From positions 1-36,674 of the forward strand of contig JAGCYY010000006.1 of the NCBI GenBank assembly GCA_017960565.1: a stretch of 36,674 nucleotides of DNA, read 5' to 3'. The notes beneath the pieces are model-generated. The model was not told the origin of the DNA. It made no database searches and worked only from the letters and a program-made list of their open reading frames with translations. The position numbers were made by a program, and so were the translations under genes. Within the stretch, counting starts at the first letter, position 1. Each line of letters begins with the position of its first letter. This document shows, in pieces, positions 16,401 to 25,674 of this stretch. This DNA is from a bacterium. Lineage in GTDB: Bacteria > Bacillota_I > Bacilli_A > Izemoplasmatales > UBA1188.

Positions 16401-19400
16401 CCAATATAATGAGGCTTAATTAGATATGGATCTTCATCATCGATTACATCACCAGCACTTAAATCTTTATCGACATATTCATAATTAGAGAAAGCATAAT
16501 CATAGATTGTGGTGATACCTCTATCTTTTGGTATCTCGACAACCCCACCTAAACCTCTATAATTATATAGATAGATGCTTTGGATGTTGAATGGGTCTTT
16601 TACTGTGATGCTTACTTTTTGTGAATATAATGTGCTCTTACCATCGAATAAGACACTTACCATGATTGTGGTTGTGCCTTTTGCGACTGCAGTTATTGCG
16701 CCATTTTCATCGACTGTCGCAATTTTAGAATTTGATGCTTTAAATTCGACTGTGGTTTTTTCTGGGAAATAAGAATCTAGAGTATATTGTAATTTAACTG
16801 TTTCTGATGGATATAGTGAAAGAGATATTGAATCACCAAAATCATAATTTCCTCCATCAAGACCGATATCTCTATCATCTGTGTTGATGATATAATATGC
16901 CTTGATTGTCTCAAAACCATCTATGGAGAATTTATTGATTTCTGGAATAGAATATCCATCATAATAACCTTCATCACCAGGCGATAAAACTTTTATATTT
17001 ACACTCGCAGTTATTTCATTTCCTAAAGTGTCTTTGCCTTTAGCGCTTACTATAGATTCACCGCTTTCTTTAGCGATTAAAGTGTTGTTTACTATAGAAA
17101 CTACATCTGTGTTTGAAGATGTGAATTCAAGAACTTGAATCCATGAAGTTGTTGGGTAAATGTTTAGTATTGTGGTTAAATCTAATGTTTCATTAGAATT
17201 AAGGTTAATGTTTTCTTCGTTGAAATACATATATGATATCTCATCAGGAAGAGATATTTCATATGTAGCATAGTTCATCGCATAATCATAAACACTTACT
17301 ACAAAGGTATTTGTACCTTCTAGGACTTCAAACGATCCATCACCATTATATTTTATTCCTGCTGATTTTTTGAGATTTGAAATATAATCTGTAAGTTCAA
17401 TGGAAACGATTGAAGTTGAATTATATTCTGAATAGACCGGAGTAACATATTTACCAAATGATTCTAAAGAGAATGTATATTCTGAATCTTCTGGAGCTCT
17501 TACAATTTGACCAGCTTGTACACCCATCGCATAGTGATTATCGTAGATTGATAAATCAGCGAATAGATGCATCTCTTTTGCGCTTTTGTCATATTCAGTT
17601 CGATATGTAACATCTCTAACAATTGGGGCTTCAAAGTCAACATAGAATGGGAATGAGAAAGTGTTTCTAGAATTCTTTTGATCCGCTTTTTCACCATAAT
17701 CTATGTAGGCAGTTAGAGTGCATGTATATTTTGTGTTATTTTTAAGGTTGTGTTCGAATGTTGCAAATTTGATATCGATTGATGATGGATAGATTGAATT
17801 ACCACTTGAGAGAGACTTATGTTGATTGAATACTGTGTCAGTATAAATCTCTTTTCCAGTTGATTCTTCAACGATACTGATATCTATTTCTTTAACATTT
17901 CTCAATAATCCAGCGTTGACTGATCTGATGCTTGAAACTGTTGAACCACTTGCTTCTCCGGTGTTTTGGTTAGATATTGCAATATGGTCTTTTGTCGCTG
18001 CAATCTGTGGAACTTTAGGGTCTTGAGTGAAATAATATGTTCCAAGTGTTGATATATAGTCTGTATAAAGACCGCCGATAACTCTTGTCGCATAAGCATC
18101 TGCCATAAGTTTATCTTCTTGGTCGATACCTTGATTTATTTCATCTTTGTGAGTATCATAATATTCTTCGTCAAAGATTGGAGCTTGTGTCCAGTCGCCA
18201 TAGAAAGCTAAGAATGGAACATTTAGACTTGTGGTTGTTTCATCTTGAGCTTTAAAGAAGACATAACCTTCAACATACATACCATTTTTGAATGAAGAAT
18301 TTAAATAAGCTTTATCTTCATCAGAAAGAGTGATTGTGATTGTCAGTTTTGTAGAAGACTTAGGAGATACTACTATTTTATTATTTGTGTTTGTACCACC
18401 GGTGATACTATCGATTTCAATCTTAGCGCCTGTGAGTTCATAAGCTTTTTGAGTTACAGTTGTATCACTGTGAGATGTATAAGTTGTCGATACACCTTCA
18501 GTTAAAACAATAGATCCAACCACATATGATACTGTTTTATTAGATATATTGTTTACATCGAGAGTGAATGTGTATTTACCTGTTTTATTTTTGTCATCAC
18601 CTAGCTCGATTTTGGCTTTGCTCATCTTGTTTCCACTATTATCGTATGTAGAAATATAAGATTCAGAGGCGACAGATTTATCCATACTGATCAAACCTGA
18701 GCCTTGTTTTCTTACAAATGAAGGGAGACCATTTTTATCATAGATGATATCGCTTGTCGACATCATAAGTTGATTAACTATATCAGTGACTTCCTTAGTG
18801 CTTAAGTTTTCACCAAATATGCCACTATATTTAACATATTGACAAACGAGAGCTGTAGCACCTGAAAGGTTTGGTGCCGACATTGAAGTGCCTGATAATC
18901 TTTCATATGATTGACCAGGGACTGCAGAATAAATCTGGCCACCATGAGCGGTAATCTCTGGTTTGATTTTTAAATCTGATGTAGGACCCCATGAAGAGAA
19001 ATCAGACATGAATGGTCCTGCAAGAAGTGATCTACTGATATTAATTTTGCCGATTCCAGTAGTTGGATCTACCATCGATACTAAATATTCACCATCGTCT
19101 TGTGAAAGTGAACACACAGCACCGATATTTGCACCAACTGACATCGATATATCGCCAGATACATTGTTGTAGATGATGATTCCAGATGCACCTTTTTCTT
19201 TTAAAGCTATTCTAACCTTATCTTCAAATGTAGTGATACCACGTTTTACGAGAACGATTTTTCCTTGATAATATTCATCATCATCTGGATAATCTGATGA
19301 TCTACCTATACCTGGGATTACTACATATTCGAATTCATGAGATTGAACATCAGTTCCAAGAGTGTTTAGAATATCATCAACAAAACTCTTAGTGATGTCA

Positions 19401-20749
19401 GCACTATTAGTAAATGCTTCGTGGAAATATATTATCTTACCATTGTTGGTAAAATAAGATGTTTTAACACCTTCTACAGAAGCGACTGAGAGAGATGCTT
19501 CATAAGTTGCAGGAGCGCCAACTGTTCCATAGTCTGGATTAGATGTTAGACCATTGTTACCATTTTTTTCACTACCCATTGTAGCGTTATATTGGTTACC
19601 TGCAGAGGCAATTAATTCAACCCCAACATCTTTTATTTTGTCGTATATAACATTTACATTTTCTTTATCAACTTCTCTTGTGAATCCGCATGATGTACCA
19701 AGTGACATATTGATTACATCTACACCTAAGACAACGCAGTCTTCAAGTGCTGCAAGAATCCAAGATGTTTTAGCACCTTGTTGGTGGTCACTGAATACTT
19801 TAAATATCGCAAGTTGAGCATTTGGCGCAACACCAGTGATTTCTGCATCTTTACCAGCGATGATACCTGCGACGTGAGTTCCGTGTTCAGAATTTATTGG
19901 TGAGACATCGGCATCTTTATCTGCATAATCATAAGCGAATGGTACTTTTTTTGATACATAAACATCTTCACCATTAAGTCCAGTTGTAAACTTAGCGGCA
20001 GTTGTAGAAGATATTTTTGATTGGATATAGTCTAATGTGAATGCTTCATTTGTTGTCGTAAAGTTGTCTACTGAAAATGCTGTGTGAGTGTAATCTAGTC
20101 CGGTATCTAAAACAGCGACAACGACACCGTCACCTTGATAATCAAGCATTGAACTGTTGAATATTCCTGTTTCATAAACATTTACTTCATTGATGACTAC
20201 TTCTGATTCGCATTTCTCGTATGTGTCACCGATAATGATTGTATCAGAATATAAAGCATTTGATAATTTATCAAAATCTTTAGCTTTGATTTCAACTTCA
20301 AATCCGGCAAGAAGTGTATCATATTTTTCACCTATAGTGTAATTGATGTTTGCGGCATTTAATGCTTCTAGTCGATTTCTTAATAGATGGTTGATTTTAT
20401 ATTCTGTGTCTCTAGCTTCTTTCGTGTTAGCGTATTCTTTGAATTCTAAAGACGTGTCTTTTAATAGATATTCATCATAAATACTCTTTGTGTCCATAGA
20501 TACAATGATAGAGATTGTATCTTCGCTTAATTCTTTAGGAATAGTGTTTACTACCTGACTATCAAAGAATGTATTTATGTTTGTCTTGAGAAGTGAATTT
20601 AAATCGCTGATGTCAGTAATCTTATTTGTGTTTAAATCACTAAATCCAGCAAGATTTATTGCTGGATCATCTTTTTTATCAATAATCGAGATGGCAGTAG
20701 CGATTATAAATGTGAATACAAGAATCGCTATCCTTTTAATTAAATTCAT
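13415..20749 (-). CDS. giant cell-surface subtilisin-family (S8) protease with Ig-like and LRR_5 repeats
   Basis: The 2444-residue protein is exported and membrane-anchored. It has an N-terminal signal/hydrophobic segment (6-22) and a propeptide-like region (about 75-180). The S8 domain has a complete catalytic set: Asp215 (VAVLDTG), His289 (EHGTHVAG), Asn385 (SAGN) and Ser622 (GTSMSAP). A protease-associated (PA) insertion lies at about 440-570 (GKIVLVKRG), as in lactocepin/C5a-peptidase proteins. Fn3-like strands follow (about 720-860), then two Ig-like (BIG2-type) domains at about 1185-1395. About 28 LRR_5 units (IGDYAFSN-type) fill about 1395-2235. A membrane anchor with KKRK tail is at 2415-2444; there is no LPXTG. 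The ribosome-binding site is AAGGAGCG. It likely degrades extracellular proteins close to the Opp importer. Confidence 0.88.
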   Translation of the reverse strand: MNLIKRIAILVFTFIIATAISIIDKKDDPAINLAGFSDLNTNKITDISDLNSLLKTNINTFFDSQVVNTIPKELSEDTISIIVSMDTKSIYDEYLLKDTSLEFKEYANTKEARDTEYKINHLLRNRLEALNAANINYTIGEKYDTLLAGFEVEIKAKDFDKLSNALYSDTIIIGDTYEKCESEVVINEVNVYETGIFNSSMLDYQGDGVVVAVLDTGLDYTHTAFSVDNFTTTNEAFTLDYIQSKISSTTAAKFTTGLNGEDVYVSKKVPFAYDYADKDADVSPINSEHGTHVAGIIAGKDAEITGVAPNAQLAIFKVFSDHQQGAKTSWILAALEDCVVLGVDVINMSLGTSCGFTREVDKENVNVIYDKIKDVGVELIASAGNQYNATMGSEKNGNNGLTSNPDYGTVGAPATYEASLSVASVEGVKTSYFTNNGKIIYFHEAFTNSADITKSFVDDILNTLGTDVQSHEFEYVVIPGIGRSSDYPDDDEYYQGKIVLVKRGITTFEDKVRIALKEKGASGIIIYNNVSGDISMSVGANIGAVCSLSQDDGEYLVSMVDPTTGIGKINISRSLLAGPFMSDFSSWGPTSDLKIKPEITAHGGQIYSAVPGQSYERLSGTSMSAPNLSGATALVCQYVKYSGIFGENLSTKEVTDIVNQLMMSTSDIIYDKNGLPSFVRKQGSGLISMDKSVASESYISTYDNSGNKMSKAKIELGDDKNKTGKYTFTLDVNNISNKTVSYVVGSIVLTEGVSTTYTSHSDTTVTQKAYELTGAKIEIDSITGGTNTNNKIVVSPKSSTKLTITITLSDEDKAYLNSSFKNGMYVEGYVFFKAQDETTTSLNVPFLAFYGDWTQAPIFDEEYYDTHKDEINQGIDQEDKLMADAYATRVIGGLYTDYISTLGTYYFTQDPKVPQIAATKDHIAISNQNTGEASGSTVSSIRSVNAGLLRNVKEIDISIVEESTGKEIYTDTVFNQHKSLSSGNSIYPSSIDIKFATFEHNLKNNTKYTCTLTAYIDYGEKADQKNSRNTFSFPFYVDFEAPIVRDVTYRTEYDKSAKEMHLFADLSIYDNHYAMGVQAGQIVRAPEDSEYTFSLESFGKYVTPVYSEYNSTSIVSIELTDYISNLKKSAGIKYNGDGSFEVLEGTNTFVVSVYDYAMNYATYEISLPDEISYMYFNEENINLNSNETLDLTTILNIYPTTSWIQVLEFTSSNTDVVSIVNNTLIAKESGESIVSAKGKDTLGNEITASVNIKVLSPGDEGYYDGYSIPEINKFSIDGFETIKAYYIINTDDRDIGLDGGNYDFGDSISLSLYPSETVKLQYTLDSYFPEKTTVEFKASNSKIATVDENGAITAVAKGTTTIMVSVLFDGKSTLYSQKVSITVKDPFNIQSIYLYNYRGLGGVVEIPKDRGITTIYDYAFSNYEYVDKDLSAGDVIDDEDPYLIKPHYIGDDTITKVIIPEGVTTISDYAFANLTALEEIVLPSTLTRIGVGAFYNCTSLTKINFESVKFINEKAFYNCPIEEADFDSVVSIGNYAFENCKLSYVELPSCAQSLAEGAFYNNEYLTSVTLRARKIKMAPYCFAKCSKITSININASVIAAHAFEDCVELSDVTIGQDVSIIGEYAFSNTAVSNFKLNTRNPYLTLEEDGALILKGSELILAAPGYIGASNTITSNAESIASGAFAGNKKLFYLVLNNVKNVGDYAFANCVNLKTVTMPNVETIGSYAFYKTDLSTIGTLNNLKSIGNYAFSGTDLETLNIKDDVVIGDYAFSNCIYLETVTVGNNVILGSFAFNNPITLYTYEYTQNFDHYTAYSYDVKDKEGNIVKTNSYYRYNFTDGVSSSLKTFTGGDNLVIGEAALFGNGKLTTVNLGVNTVIKDNAFYSCHSLVNIDFTKVESIGNYAFSGYSTFDYYLENNIWRYAYESEYDDGVFIATAYMFTCFAPSFTSIDLTNVKSIGDQAFSGNRLLEEVTLSDSMTSVESEMFSNCKALKTINLKPNIKKIEDYAFSSTSLENINLENVEEIGKGAFFNTKLSEITLKSGVTIGDRAFYYNEKLSTVNNSSNIKSIGAYAFVLTDIEEIDLEYTQEIGDFAFSNTPLSNIVLGENLVELGENPFYATKITSFAKLEDIIFDNILIGYYETDTYYLSDKVAVIDGVLYEVIPTGLELVSYPSLKDSKEYTIHDRTTRISAAAFAGTNIEKVTLSKNLISIGDKAFYDCANLMMVVFSSYDAPRLEEEYTESYLTYYNLPITGMLDQFEGLGISKYYMWNITTNFTNFYFGANFKDYIGHNTGDLIMVRPKNGNNYDSFIFEQYFSTFVDGIFAPTKDTINIIYLIDSIPENVTLNDEARIVSARNAYDSITSEEQKALVTNYEDLIKAESTLEYLKNRNKEQENPVEPVVPDTPSKFKVFMTNNMYGFITSGVIAIGFSVALILILRKKRKIV
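14044..16570 (-). repeat. LRR_5 (BspA-type) repeat block in the S8 protease gene
   Basis: About 28 tandem units of roughly 20-25 residues share the core I-G-x-[YGK]-A-F-x-[NG]-[CTN]. In DNA the core appears on the plus strand as variants of gaaagcataatcaccgat. Longer insertions split the block near 15230-15350 and 14930-15030. Confidence 0.85.
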
Positions 20750-20760
20750 AAGCGCTCCTT

Positions 20761-23700
20761 TTATTCTTCTTCAGAAGGTGTTTCCTCTTCTTCTATAATC
20801 TCTACGATTTCTGTAATAGTAACGGTGCCATTATCTTCCATTTTAACTTCATATTCAGCTAAATTAGATAATATGAGTGAATAAGTGTTTGTTTCACTGT
20901 TGTATTGTTGTTCGCTCACTAGATATTTTGATCCTTCTACTGAGATGAATACAATCTTAGAATCTAAGATATCAACGAATGATGTTTTTTCAGCATTATA
21001 ATATGTTGAAACATCAACTTTTGTGATAGTTACACTTTCATATGGAACCACAACACCATCAGCTAGTGTCTCAGAATCTTCAGTCACAAATTCAAATTTA
21101 TAATATGTAGTCTTTGTGATAATGTCATTTTCATCATATTCTCTTACTGCATAGTTGAGAATTCTATCTAATTCAAACGACTCAGTACTTGTATATTCTG
21201 TGTCTTCTATTTTAAGTATTGCATTGAAGTAAGCACCTTGAGGAATATTGTAGTCTGAAACAATTACTCTTTCGATAGTAAGTTCATAATCTTCATATTC
21301 AAGTGTCTCAACTCTAGTAAGGGCATAGATGATATAAGCGTCTGTGTTGAAGGCAGGGAAGTTTTGCGAAATATAATATAATCTATAGTTATATCCATCT
21401 TCTCCTGGTATTTCAACTATGTATTGGCCACTTTCTGAATCTGTGTAAGATGCATGATGACATACGATGATATTTCCATTTAAATCATATGCTTTAGAAT
21501 CTTCTCTAAAGTCAATATCTAAATAATCATCAGTCAATTCACCTTCAGAATTAAATTCTTGTTTTAAAGTGATGGTACCAATATTGTTTTCATATGTACT
21601 TACAAATGATTGTCCATAGAAATAATAATACATATAATAATTATTTAAATATGCATATGAACTTACTTCTTTATTTAAAGACATACCTGTAACTTCATAT
21701 GTACTAGTACTGCTTCCATCTGGAGCTTTACCATTGAATTTAACATTGATGTCGAATCTATAATAACCAACTAATACATACATTTCATAATGATCGTCAA
21801 CGTATTCTCTGATAACGTTGCAGTTGAGTTGGAATCCATATACAGATACTGTTCCAGAGGCATTGAATGTGTCGTTACCGGTTGGACTGAATGTTAGGTT
21901 TTCGATTGGTTTACGTGTTTCTGGATTTCTAATAACTAATACAGGATATAAGTCTTTTGTGGCTTCTTCTCTTGTGAATGTAATAGCGAATCCGTCGTTT
22001 TGATAATATTTATCACCATTATACATCTTCACATCATCAAACGAACCAAAGTTCTCTTCGACAAAGCCATATTTGTTGGCTTGTGGATTTTCTGGGTCTT
22101 GACGATAGATGATTACACCATCATTAGTCACATTGTAATAATATTTTGTGTTGAAATTGAAGATCGCAAAACCATACTGAGAGAATAATAAAGATTTTAA
22201 ATCCTCAGTATAATATCCTCTTGGGACAAATCTCGATTCAACAATAGTGCTATTTGTAGAATTGTATTTATAGATGTTTGCGTATGTTTCATCAAAGTTT
22301 TCAAAATATAATAGATCATCAGTGATGATTGTATAGATACCTTCATCTTTATTTCCCTTGTTGTCAACTCTGACTGCGTGACCTTTTGAGTCTAATTTTA
22401 GAATTGACCAGTCTCTACTATTTATATATGTGTGAACTGCATCAGTTCTTTCTATAACGAAAGCGTCATAGATATTACCTGAATCTTTGAAGAAACCAAG
22501 ATATCCATCTAATGTGATATCAGCTGAACCATCTTTATATGTGATAGTGTATTTAGTTGATGATTTTGCATAATTTGCATTATTATCAACATATACTTTT
22601 TCATCACTATCACTGAATTTAAATACTTTTGCTTTACCATAACCATCGAGTTCAAGGTATTTTAATGTTGAACCTTGGTTATTCGTGATTATGTATGTAC
22701 CAAATTCTTCACCTCTTAAAGTGAATGACCTAGATGAGATATCGAAATATCTATCCAATCCATCTATAGACATTTTAATTTCATTATCATTTGTGATGAA
22801 ATAATGTCCAGTAAATTCATCACCAAGTGAATTTGTATAGCTAGCATAATTTAGATAACCATCTAAATAAAGAATTCCATAATCAGAGTTATATGAACCT
22901 GAATAATCTTCATGATATGGAAGAACGAAACTTTGCATTCCATTATCTAATAGATATAAGAATGTTTTATCTATAGATGTGAATCTATAAATCTTGTTTC
23001 CTTGTCTTGTGGTTTCGTTTGTGTCGCTTACTGTACCTGAATATGATTTTTCAACATCATCTTCAAAATAGATGTATTTAGCATTACCTTTGCCATCGAA
23101 TGAAACATATTCTTTACTTGAATATGAACCATCTCTTAATACTACATAAGCGTTATATGGAGCATGTTCAAGGGTAATGAATGTGTTATGATCATCATCA
23201 ATTTCAACATATGCACTAGAATATTCTGAAGTGATTGTAGTTACACCGTCATGAGTTGAATAAGTGCCTGTAATAACGTATCCATCTTTAGAGAGGATAG
23301 CGATACCATTCACAAGAACTAGTGAAGAGTTTCCGCTTCCTGTATATTCTTTCTTGAAATTTGTGGTAGTTGAACCAGTAGTTTCACTATACCAGTAGTT
23401 GATTGAATAACTTGTGAGTGTTGAATTTACTGCGAATACAAAACTATTTACTGTTTTAAGATCTTTTGGAGTTGTTAGAACTTTTTTGTTGTGAGTTTTT
23501 GTGGTAGTGAATACATAAAGAGATGTGTTTTCATCATATGTATATGTTCCTTCAAGCACAAGTTCAAATGTTCTGTTTGTAGTAAATCCATAGACATTAG
23601 CTTTGCCTTCTTCAGTGTCGTTGATGACAACTAAAGGTGCATAATAGATTGTTGTTTCATCTTTGTAATAGAATTCATTGTAACCGTTAGGTTTAACGAT

Positions 23701-25671
23701 GAATGAATATGTGGTGATGCTTTCAGTACCACCTTCACCGCTTGATGAATCAATAACTTGTTCTTCTGTTTTTGATTGAGTTAAGAATGTATATTCATTT
23801 GCTCCATCTTTAAATGAAACAATATAGCCACCAAAGACAGATTCTTTAACATTATAATATCCTTGTTTCTTAACTCCATCTTTTTCATATGTTGCAATAG
23901 ATACACCATCTAGAGTTAGTGTTGAACCATCTAAGGATGTGAATGTTTGATCTAAGGTCTCATCATAGAACATATAGCCATTGATGCCTTCATATGTCAT
24001 AACTTTGACTATACCAAAGTTTACGCCTAATGTGCTATTGATGGTTAAGAGTTTTATTTCAGGATCATAACTATAATAATATGTTTCTGTATTATAGCCG
24101 TTATTGTATGTTAAGGTTCCAAAACCAGATAAAGTTAGTTGATATGCATTAGGATATGATGCGATTTCTGAATTGCTTACGACAAACCTTGTAAGTGTTC
24201 CAAGTTCGTATTCTTCTTGTTTTCTAAGTTGGAATGCATCAGTAGTAACATAATCAGCGGTAACTCTACCAACGATTATTATCATAGTTTCACCGGCTTT
24301 TGGACCTTCTGTGAAAGTTATATGATAGAATTCATTTTCGTCGATTGTGTAAGTTCCTCTTGATTCTCTATTTCCTGGTTCTTCATTTCCATCATAATAT
24401 GTGATGCCATTATATGGATCAAATAATACTTTAATTGTTTCATCAAGACCACTACCAACAGTATATAATACTGCTGAATATTCATCTCTTGATACATTAT
24501 AATATGCATATGTTCCATCTTCATAGATCATACCTTCAAGGTTTTCTCTGTCGTTATAGAAGATGAATGATTTATCAGAATCAAAATATTCACCTACAAA
24601 ATAAACGCCTTCTCTTGATAAATAAGCTGTCTTATTATCAGGAGAAATGAAGATATAGTCGCTTCCGCCAAACATATCTTTATATCCTTTGTTCCAGATT
24701 GCATATAATGACATTGTTCTGTTCGCAGAAATTTTATCTTTTGTAGTTGATTCTTCTTCTTTGTTTATTGGAAGATTATCGATATAGTGAGCATCATATA
24801 ATAATTCAGAAGTTGTTGATGTTGCAAAACCTAAAAGATAATATCCTTCAATTTCAAAATTGAAATCTGGAAGATCTACTTCTTCGCCATAATAGAGGTT
24901 GATTGTTTCTGTTTCATTTTCTTTTGTTGAGTTAGGATAATTGCTTCTAAATGTTACAGTATAGAAATCTCTATCGAAGTAGAGAGTTAGGATGTTTTCT
25001 GCCTTATTCTCACTAACTACTATTTCATTTATAGAATCTTCTTTTTCTGTTTCATGATATCCTTCAAGATCGTTTGTATAAGAAACGGTTCTTCCAGGAT
25101 AAGCATAATCTATAACTTCTTCTTTTGTATAACCATCATGAGTGAGGTTTTCTTTATAGATGTTGACAGTGTATTTAACTTTATATTTTGCAGTTAGAGT
25201 TATACCATTTTCACCTAGTTTAACACTGTTTGATAATTCTGAGTTTCCATTGAACCAAGCACCAAAGATTTCGTCTGTCTTGGTTGGAACTAAATCTTTA
25301 ACGAGATTAGATACATTTTCTCCAAGTCTACCATATAGTTTTGTGGTAGAAAGAGATCCTCCATTAAGATTTAAATTTATCTCATATAATTTTTCCCATT
25401 TAGCATATACAGTGGTGTTTTTTGTGATCGTGACCTTAGTAATATTCTCACCTGTAAAATCGCTTGAAAGATACCAACCTGAGAATAAATATCCTTCACG
25501 TGATGGTGTTGGTAGATCATATTCGGTATTTTTATCTATTATGACAGCAGCAATTGAATTACCACCATTTACTTCAAATGATAATTCAGTTTTCTTGCTG
25601 CAACTTGATAAAAATATCGATAGCGCAATAATTAAAGAGAAAGAAATAATCTTAAATACAATTTTTTTCAT
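20761..25671 (-). CDS. very large surface lipoprotein with B-repeats and internal beta-strand repeats
   Basis: The 1636-residue protein has a lipoprotein signal (FLSSCS, Cys24). Residues about 29-95 form a clear InlB-type B-repeat (FEVNGGNS, then GYLFSGWYLS, closing TVYAKWEK). Further degenerate B-repeats run to about 330. The remainder is tyrosine- and threonine-rich with a recurring pattern L-x-L-D-G-x-G-x-A followed by a G-x-Y strand, at least six times (for example LELDGYGKAKVF, VSFDGKGNAKYI). This suggests a long rod of beta units. It ends in an acidic tail (EEEETPSEEE). The ribosome-binding site GAAGGAGAG lies in the last codons of the upstream gene, 3 bases apart. I do not recognise the main repeat as a named family; an adhesin or binding scaffold is inferred. 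Confidence 0.8.
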   Translation of the reverse strand: MKKIVFKIISFSLIIALSIFLSSCSKKTELSFEVNGGNSIAAVIIDKNTEYDLPTPSREGYLFSGWYLSSDFTGENITKVTITKNTTVYAKWEKLYEINLNLNGGSLSTTKLYGRLGENVSNLVKDLVPTKTDEIFGAWFNGNSELSNSVKLGENGITLTAKYKVKYTVNIYKENLTHDGYTKEEVIDYAYPGRTVSYTNDLEGYHETEKEDSINEIVVSENKAENILTLYFDRDFYTVTFRSNYPNSTKENETETINLYYGEEVDLPDFNFEIEGYYLLGFATSTTSELLYDAHYIDNLPINKEEESTTKDKISANRTMSLYAIWNKGYKDMFGGSDYIFISPDNKTAYLSREGVYFVGEYFDSDKSFIFYNDRENLEGMIYEDGTYAYYNVSRDEYSAVLYTVGSGLDETIKVLFDPYNGITYYDGNEEPGNRESRGTYTIDENEFYHITFTEGPKAGETMIIIVGRVTADYVTTDAFQLRKQEEYELGTLTRFVVSNSEIASYPNAYQLTLSGFGTLTYNNGYNTETYYYSYDPEIKLLTINSTLGVNFGIVKVMTYEGINGYMFYDETLDQTFTSLDGSTLTLDGVSIATYEKDGVKKQGYYNVKESVFGGYIVSFKDGANEYTFLTQSKTEEQVIDSSSGEGGTESITTYSFIVKPNGYNEFYYKDETTIYYAPLVVINDTEEGKANVYGFTTNRTFELVLEGTYTYDENTSLYVFTTTKTHNKKVLTTPKDLKTVNSFVFAVNSTLTSYSINYWYSETTGSTTTNFKKEYTGSGNSSLVLVNGIAILSKDGYVITGTYSTHDGVTTITSEYSSAYVEIDDDHNTFITLEHAPYNAYVVLRDGSYSSKEYVSFDGKGNAKYIYFEDDVEKSYSGTVSDTNETTRQGNKIYRFTSIDKTFLYLLDNGMQSFVLPYHEDYSGSYNSDYGILYLDGYLNYASYTNSLGDEFTGHYFITNDNEIKMSIDGLDRYFDISSRSFTLRGEEFGTYIITNNQGSTLKYLELDGYGKAKVFKFSDSDEKVYVDNNANYAKSSTKYTITYKDGSADITLDGYLGFFKDSGNIYDAFVIERTDAVHTYINSRDWSILKLDSKGHAVRVDNKGNKDEGIYTIITDDLLYFENFDETYANIYKYNSTNSTIVESRFVPRGYYTEDLKSLLFSQYGFAIFNFNTKYYYNVTNDGVIIYRQDPENPQANKYGFVEENFGSFDDVKMYNGDKYYQNDGFAITFTREEATKDLYPVLVIRNPETRKPIENLTFSPTGNDTFNASGTVSVYGFQLNCNVIREYVDDHYEMYVLVGYYRFDINVKFNGKAPDGSSTSTYEVTGMSLNKEVSSYAYLNNYYMYYYFYGQSFVSTYENNIGTITLKQEFNSEGELTDDYLDIDFREDSKAYDLNGNIIVCHHASYTDSESGQYIVEIPGEDGYNYRLYYISQNFPAFNTDAYIIYALTRVETLEYEDYELTIERVIVSDYNIPQGAYFNAILKIEDTEYTSTESFELDRILNYAVREYDENDIITKTTYYKFEFVTEDSETLADGVVVPYESVTITKVDVSTYYNAEKTSFVDILDSKIVFISVEGSKYLVSEQQYNSETNTYSLILSNLAEYEVKMEDNGTVTITEIVEIIEEEETPSEEE

Positions 25672-25674
25672 AAA

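Noticed and set aside
14044..16570. Regularly spaced repeats that at first resemble a CRISPR array
   Set aside because: Units are variable, in frame, and encode LRR_5 cores within one open frame; there are no constant repeats with unique spacers of fixed length.
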